From the NCBI GenBank assembly GCA_019694315.1, contig JAIBCE010000019.1:1-47222 (forward strand): 47,222 nucleotides of DNA. Direction: 5' to 3'. The notes below the pieces were generated by a model. That model searched no databases. It worked only from the letters and a program-made list of their open reading frames with translations, and was not told the origin of the DNA. Each line of letters opens with the position of its first letter. Position 1 is the first letter of the stretch. This DNA comes from Sandaracinaceae bacterium (GTDB lineage Bacteria > Myxococcota_A > Polyangia > Polyangiales > Sandaracinaceae). Position numbers and translations under genes: made by a program. Below, in pieces: positions 45,593 to 47,222 of this stretch.

Positions 45593-46645
45593 ATGGCCGA
45601 CGACAAGACCGAGGAGCCGACACCCAAGCGCCTGCGCGAGGCGCGGGAGAAGGGGCAGATCGCCAAGAGCCGCGAGCTCGGCACGGCGCTGCTCCTGCTC
45701 GCCGCGGGCGGAGCGCTCGGCACGAGTGGGCCTGGCTTCGTGCGTGCGTTCCGAGAGCTCTTCGAGCCCGCGCTCGCGGCCGCGCGCGGAGAGCTCGAGC
45801 TCTCACCCGCGGGCGCGCTCTCGGCGGGGCTCGAGGTGGCGGTGCGTGAGAGCGCCCCGCTGCTCGCCATCCTCGTGATCGTCGCGGTGCTCGCGTCGAT
45901 GGTGCAGACGGGGCCGGTGCTCGCGACCAAGGCGCTCGGCGTGGAGCTCGAGCGCCTCGACCCGATCGCCGGGGCCAAGCGGATCGTCGGACCCGACGCG
46001 TGGGTCGAGCTCGCGCGCTCGATCCTCAAGGTCCTGCTCGTCGCGTGGGTGGTGAAGGGCGTGCTCGAGGAGGGCATGCACGGGGCGCTCTCGCTCGTGG
46101 GCCGCGACGTGTCGGCGCTGCTCGCGGCGACCGGCACCATCGTGCGGACGCTGCTCTTGCGGAGCGGCGGCGCGATGCTCGCGATCGCCGTCGCCGACGT
46201 GCTCTACCAGCGCTGGAAGCTGCAGAAGGAGCTGCGCATGACCAAGGAGGAGGTCAAGCGCGAGCACAAGGAGGCCGAGGGAGATCCCCACGCCAAGGGT
46301 GAGCGCGAGCGCGTGCGGCGCGAGATCGCGCAGCACGACGTGGCCGAGGCGGTGCGCAGCGCGAGCGTCGTGGTGGTGAACCCGACCCACGTCGCGGTGG
46401 CCCTCCGCTTCGAGGAGGACGAGGGCACGAGCGCCCCCGAGGTCGTGGCCAAGGGCATGGAGGAGCAGGCGATGTACATCCGTCGCCTCGCCGAGGAGGC
46501 GGGCGTGCCGATCGTGCGCGACGTGCCGCTCGCGCGCGGGCTCTACGAGCTGGAGCTCGGCGACGAGATCCCCGAGCGGCTCTACGACGCCGTCGCTGCC
46601 GTGCTCCACGCCGCGTGGAACGAGCGCGAGGGAGGCGCATCGTGA
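45593..46645 (+). CDS. sctU: Type III secretion export-apparatus switch protein (SctU/FlhB family)
   Basis: 350 residues, close to the usual 350-380. It begins DDKTEEPTPKRLREAREKGQIAKSREL, the family's conserved N-terminus. Four membrane helices follow (about 30-205), then the cytoplasmic linker (MTKEEVKREHKEAEGDP). The autocleavage motif NPTH is at about 263-266, inside VVVVNPTHVAVALRF; cleavage between Asn and Pro switches substrate specificity. The rest (APEVVAKGMEEQAMYIRRLAEEAGVPIVRDVPLARGLY) is the C-terminal domain. It sits in the inner-membrane export gate of a type III system. The next genes include a LcrH-like chaperone, which favours a non-flagellar (injectisome-type) system over flagellar FlhB. 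The next start overlaps its stop (GTGA). Confidence 0.92.
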   Translation: MADDKTEEPTPKRLREAREKGQIAKSRELGTALLLLAAGGALGTSGPGFVRAFRELFEPALAAARGELELSPAGALSAGLEVAVRESAPLLAILVIVAVLASMVQTGPVLATKALGVELERLDPIAGAKRIVGPDAWVELARSILKVLLVAWVVKGVLEEGMHGALSLVGRDVSALLAATGTIVRTLLLRSGGAMLAIAVADVLYQRWKLQKELRMTKEEVKREHKEAEGDPHAKGERERVRREIAQHDVAEAVRSASVVVVNPTHVAVALRFEEDEGTSAPEVVAKGMEEQAMYIRRLAEEAGVPIVRDVPLARGLYELELGDEIPERLYDAVAAVLHAAWNEREGGAS

Positions 46646-47070
46646 GCGCGCCGAGCATCCGTGCGAGCACCTCGCGCGCGTCGTTCGGCGCGGCGATCGA
46701 GACGAGCCACGAGACCTCGCTCGCGCCTCGCAGCCACGAGCTGGCCGAGCTCGCGCGCGTCGCGAGCCCGGAGGCCCTCGAGGCCCCGGCCGAGCTCCTG
46801 CGCCTGGGCCTCGCGCAGCCCTCGGCCGTGCATGCGCCGAGCGCGAGCGCCGAGGCCACCGTGCCCGCCCTTCACGTGCTCGAGGCCGTGGCGCGCATCG
46901 CGGCCCACCTCGGACCGCTCGAGCGCGCCGTGCATGCGCTGCCCGCGCGCGAGGCCGACATCGTCCGCGATCGCCTGGAGCGGGCCCGGGTGCTCGCCGA
47001 CTGCGCGAGCGCGCTCGCCGAGCTCCGCCGCGGCGTGCTCGCCGCGCTCCGCACCGCGAGGCCCGCGTGA
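46642..47070 (+). CDS. Protein of unknown function in the type III secretion operon
   Basis: 142 residues from a GTG that overlaps the sctU stop (GTGA). No signal peptide. The N-terminal 40 residues are Ser/Thr/Ala-rich, a composition seen in secreted type III substrates and their small partners; the rest is helical (LEAPAELLRLGLAQPSAVHAPSASAEATV, then HVLEAVARIAAHLGPLERAVHALPAREADIVRDRLERARVLADCASALAELR). It overlaps the next gene by 4 bases, so all three are translationally coupled. Its position between sctU and a chaperone suggests a secretion role, but no family is recognised. Confidence 0.6.
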   Translation: MSAPSIRASTSRASFGAAIETSHETSLAPRSHELAELARVASPEALEAPAELLRLGLAQPSAVHAPSASAEATVPALHVLEAVARIAAHLGPLERAVHALPAREADIVRDRLERARVLADCASALAELRRGVLAALRTARPA

Positions 47071-47222
47071 ACGACGGAGCGAGCCTCGAGGCCGCACGGA
47101 TCGCGCGCGCCCTCCACGAAGGCGCGAGCCTGGCCGACGCGATCGGCATCCCGCTCGACAGCCTCGAGGCCGCGCGATCGCTCGCGCGATGGGCCGAGGC
47201 GATCGACGAGCCGAGCCTGGCC
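47067..47222 (+). CDS. LcrH/SycD-like type III secretion chaperone, N-terminal part (runs off the window)
   Basis: 52 residues before the window ends. The GTG overlaps the previous stop (GTGA). The sequence contains ARALHEGASLADAIGI and DSLEAARSLARWAEAI, which follows the start of LcrH/SycD-type class II chaperones ('...l..G.tl.dl.gls...lEa.y.la......') ahead of their TPRs. These chaperones bind translocators. The call rests on a short stretch and on the neighbouring sctU gene, so it is moderate. Confidence 0.5.
   Translation, partial: MNDGASLEAARIARALHEGASLADAIGIPLDSLEAARSLARWAEAIDEPSLA

Overview
The window is about 47 kb of very GC-rich (roughly 70 %) DNA, densely packed with genes on both strands. 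It looks like chromosomal DNA of a myxobacterium (Myxococcota, probably a Polyangia/Sandaracinus-like lineage). The grounds are a giant Cys/Asp-rich 'MopE-type' surface protein with a MYXO-CTERM-like segment, many lipoproteins, CRTAC1/FG-GAP and beta-helix surface proteins, REC/DUF4388-type modular regulators, a membrane Ser/Thr kinase and a type III secretion gene cluster. No rRNA, tRNA, CRISPR array, transposase or phage gene was recognised.

Layout. 1-5.7 kb: secreted protein, PafA-like phosphatase lipoprotein, M32 carboxypeptidase, lipoprotein. 5.8-18.2 kb: a REC/DUF4388/TPR membrane protein carrying minisatellites, divergent from a 2003-residue VWA/MopE/FGE-like surface protein that is followed by an FG-GAP/ASPIC lipoprotein. 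18.3-25.3 kb: mostly small minus-strand genes (TPR-like protein, SRPBCC protein with TonB-C-like lipoprotein, RRM RNA-binding protein, YbjN-like protein, hotdog protein, M28 peptidase). 25.4-26.1 kb: a non-coding array of 160-bp tandem repeats. 26.1-32.6 kb: two overlapping membrane-protein genes, a HEAT-like protein, an SGNH hydrolase, a deoxyhypusine-synthase homologue and a lipoprotein. 32.7-37.7 kb: a beta-helix lipoprotein, a 300-bp train of hairpins, and a NarL-type two-component pair. 37.9-45.3 kb: a membrane Ser/Thr kinase, secreted proteins, a second SGNH hydrolase, a zinc-ribbon membrane protein, tandem structured repeats, a DUF4015 glycoside-hydrolase-like protein and a secreted Ig-like protein. 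45.6 kb to the end: SctU/FlhB, an unknown gene and the start of a LcrH/SycD-like chaperone gene, forming the edge of a type III secretion operon.

How things fit together. Most proteins are exported or membrane-bound, so the region serves mainly the envelope, with three separate signalling units (37.9 kb kinase, 35.4-37.7 kb two-component system, 5.8 kb REC protein). The most unusual content is non-coding: (a) a 66-nt structured element found twice just 3' of genes, with compensatory stem changes; (b) about nine consecutive hairpins at 35.12-35.43 kb; (c) 160-bp tandem repeats at 25.4 kb; (d) about 151-bp tandem multi-hairpin repeats starting at a stop codon at 42.94 kb; (e) a related 12-bp minisatellite in two unrelated genes. 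Several genes have a TANNNT box 6-10 nt before the start codon, which predicts leaderless or nearly leaderless mRNAs.
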